Assembly: GCA_938036405.1 (NCBI GenBank)
Contig: CALHPT010000002.1
Coordinates: 1-6,817 of the forward strand
DNA length: 6,817 nt
Reading direction: 5' to 3'
From: an uncultured Tannerella sp.
Lineage (GTDB): Bacteria; Bacteroidota; Bacteroidia; Bacteroidales; Tannerellaceae
Shown piece by piece: positions 5,348 to 6,817 of the stretch. The notes under the pieces were generated by a model. The model saw only the letters and a list, made by a program, of their open reading frames with translations, made no database searches and was not told where the DNA came from. Within the stretch, counting starts at the first letter, position 1. Each line of letters starts with the position of its first letter. The position numbers and the translations under genes were made by a program.

Positions 5348-6817
5348 ATGAAGTATCAAAACACCCTTCGCGAAGAAGAGATTAAGAACCGACTCCGCCA
5401 GGATTATTTCGACGCCTACGACGCCACGCCCATCCTGGGCGACATTGACTTTGCCGTAGCCCTACCCGCACTGCCGCTGCATGGCGTCGCTCCGGCACCC
5501 GAGGACAGGGAGTATCTGCTTTGGGCAGAAGCCAAGAAGGGTACATCGCACGACATTGACGAGTCGCTCGTGCAGCTCATCCTCACCATCGGCAAGGCAC
5601 GCACCTTTGACCGACACATGCCGCCCACCTTCCTCGGCGCCTTCGACGCCGAGAAGATTGCCTTCCTGCCCTACAGCGACATCCATGACGTCTTTTATCA
5701 GAACGACTTCAACTGGAACGTCAAGCCCTCCGACCACGATACACGCGAGTTTCGGCAACTCATGGAGACTGTCCGCCGGACGCTCGAAAAGGACACGCTC
5801 CGCTTCCGCCTCGACACCGACAGCGAAGAGCTACGGCAATTCATCCGCCGAAACTTCATCATCGACAAAGCCAACCTCTGGAAGCTGCCCATCAACAAGA
5901 CCAACTTCACGGCCGTATACGCCAAGTGGCGCGAGGCCGTCCGACCGTCCATCGCTATCGATTGGGAAAAGACGAAGAAGGCCGGCATCATCGACGCTGA
6001 CTTCTACTTAGCCGACCTCCTCTCTCGACAAAACATCACGCTCCGAGAGAAGCTCTACGTCCTGCTGCGAGAGACGTTTTACGAGCTGGATCGGAAGATC
6101 GACGGCATGGGCTTTCTTAACGCCAAGCGAGCCGACTTTAAGGATGACGGCCTCGCGCACACTGAGTTTTGGAATCGCTACGAGCGTCCGCCTCGTGAGG
6201 AATATTGGGAGTACATCGTGGCGCGGCGCGACCTACTTGTGCCGCAAGACGTGCGCGAACGCAAAGGCTCCTACTTCACGCCGCGCCAGTGGGTAGAGCT
6301 CTCGCAGCAGTACCTCTCCGACGAGTTAGGTGAAGATTGGCAGGACGAGTACGACATCTGGGACTGCTGCGCGGGCACGGGCAACCTGCTCGCCGGGCTG
6401 ACGAACAAGTACCGCATTTGGGCCTCCACGCTCGACCAGAGCGACGTCGACGTCATGCACGACCGCATCGCCAACGGTGCCAACCTGCTCGACAGCCACG
6501 TCTTCCGCTTCGACTTCCTCAACGACTCCTTCGACCTCCTCCCCGACGGCCTCCGCGAGATCATTAACTCCCCCGAACGCCGACGCAAGCTGGTCATCTA
6601 TATCAATCCGCCATATGCAGAAGCGGGAAATCGCAAAGTGATTGCTGGGTCAGACAGGCAGCAGAAAACAGGAGTCGCTGTAACTCATCTTACATACCAA
6701 AAATACTTACCCATGATCGGCATCGCAGGCCGGGAACTCTTTGCCCAATTCTTTATTCGGATTTACAACGAAATACCCTCTTCGGTGCTTGCAGAATTTT
6801 CAAAGTTGAAAATTCTG
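5348..6817 (+). CDS. Fused restriction endonuclease/adenine methyltransferase (Type IIG-like), 3' end outside window
   Basis: The N-terminal 490 residues of a larger DNA restriction-modification protein; the frame is open at the window edge. It should methylate adenine in a specific site and cut DNA lacking the mark. Residues about 20-80 look like a PD-(D/E)XK nuclease: D34 (GDIDF), E61-A-K63 (WAEAKKG), then Q76 in ESLVQLILTIGKART. A helical linker region follows. The methyltransferase has motif X (KGSYFTP, 306-312), motif I (DCCAGTGN, 339-346), an acidic residue D363 (motif II), D389 in FRFDFLND (motif III) and motif IV (NPPY, 420-423). The X-I-IV order is gamma-type, in which the target-recognition domain comes later, here beyond the window. 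The segment FAQFFIRIYNEIP (about 466-478) is a typical post-NPPY region of this family. The start is the first ATG (MKYQNTLREEE), with no Shine-Dalgarno. Family members I recall run about 900-1,100 aa, so roughly half is visible. A methylase-only protein is the alternative if the nuclease motif is dead. It is monocistronic so far as can be seen. Confidence 0.88.
   Translation, partial: MKYQNTLREEEIKNRLRQDYFDAYDATPILGDIDFAVALPALPLHGVAPAPEDREYLLWAEAKKGTSHDIDESLVQLILTIGKARTFDRHMPPTFLGAFDAEKIAFLPYSDIHDVFYQNDFNWNVKPSDHDTREFRQLMETVRRTLEKDTLRFRLDTDSEELRQFIRRNFIIDKANLWKLPINKTNFTAVYAKWREAVRPSIAIDWEKTKKAGIIDADFYLADLLSRQNITLREKLYVLLRETFYELDRKIDGMGFLNAKRADFKDDGLAHTEFWNRYERPPREEYWEYIVARRDLLVPQDVRERKGSYFTPRQWVELSQQYLSDELGEDWQDEYDIWDCCAGTGNLLAGLTNKYRIWASTLDQSDVDVMHDRIANGANLLDSHVFRFDFLNDSFDLLPDGLREIINSPERRRKLVIYINPPYAEAGNRKVIAGSDRQQKTGVAVTHLTYQKYLPMIGIAGRELFAQFFIRIYNEIPSSVLAEFSKLKIL

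Noticed and set aside
5481..6011. A 176-codon plus-strand frame
   Set aside because: It is out of frame inside the restriction-modification gene; the Ser/Arg/Thr-rich product has no family resemblance.
5348..6817. Phase-variable tract in the restriction-modification gene
   Set aside because: I looked for long homopolymers or short tandem repeats at the start and in the visible coding part and found none.

Overview
The window looks like chromosomal DNA from a member of the Bacteroidales with fairly high G+C. The evidence is three TAnnTTTG elements (the Bacteroidetes -7 promoter motif) ahead of genes, mostly weak or absent Shine-Dalgarno sequences, and the protein types present. The codon bias and G+C suggest a G+C-rich genus such as some Tannerella or Alistipes rather than Bacteroides; this is an inference and the genus is not proven.

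Layout. From 46 to 2676 on the minus strand lies a complete alanyl-tRNA synthetase gene (alaS). A short divergent promoter region (about 2677-2775) separates it from a plus-strand cluster: a membrane-anchored M23 metallopeptidase (2776-3759), a MerR-like DNA-binding protein (3778-4155) and a calcium/sodium antiporter of the CaCA superfamily (4152-5123). The cluster is tight, with an 18-nt gap and then a 4-nt ATGA overlap, and ends at a hairpin at 5160-5189. An intergenic stretch of about 220 nt follows, with imperfect direct repeats, a small palindrome and a -7 promoter motif. From 5348 to the right edge runs an open reading frame of 490 codons with no stop in the window. It is the N-terminal part of a fused restriction-modification enzyme (Type IIG-like), with a PD-(D/E)XK nuclease motif followed by adenine methyltransferase motifs X, I and IV.

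How the genes work together. The left three quarters is housekeeping: translation (AlaRS), cell-wall remodelling (M23) and cation homeostasis, with a small regulator cotranscribed with the last two. The right end is accessory: a self/non-self DNA system that starts behind the terminator of the core cluster and has its own promoter. This makes 5124-5347 a plausible core/accessory boundary. Base composition falls sharply just after the NPPY motif (about 6600), which may mark a mosaic junction inside the enzyme. I see no new kind of system; the restriction-modification gene is the most interesting item.
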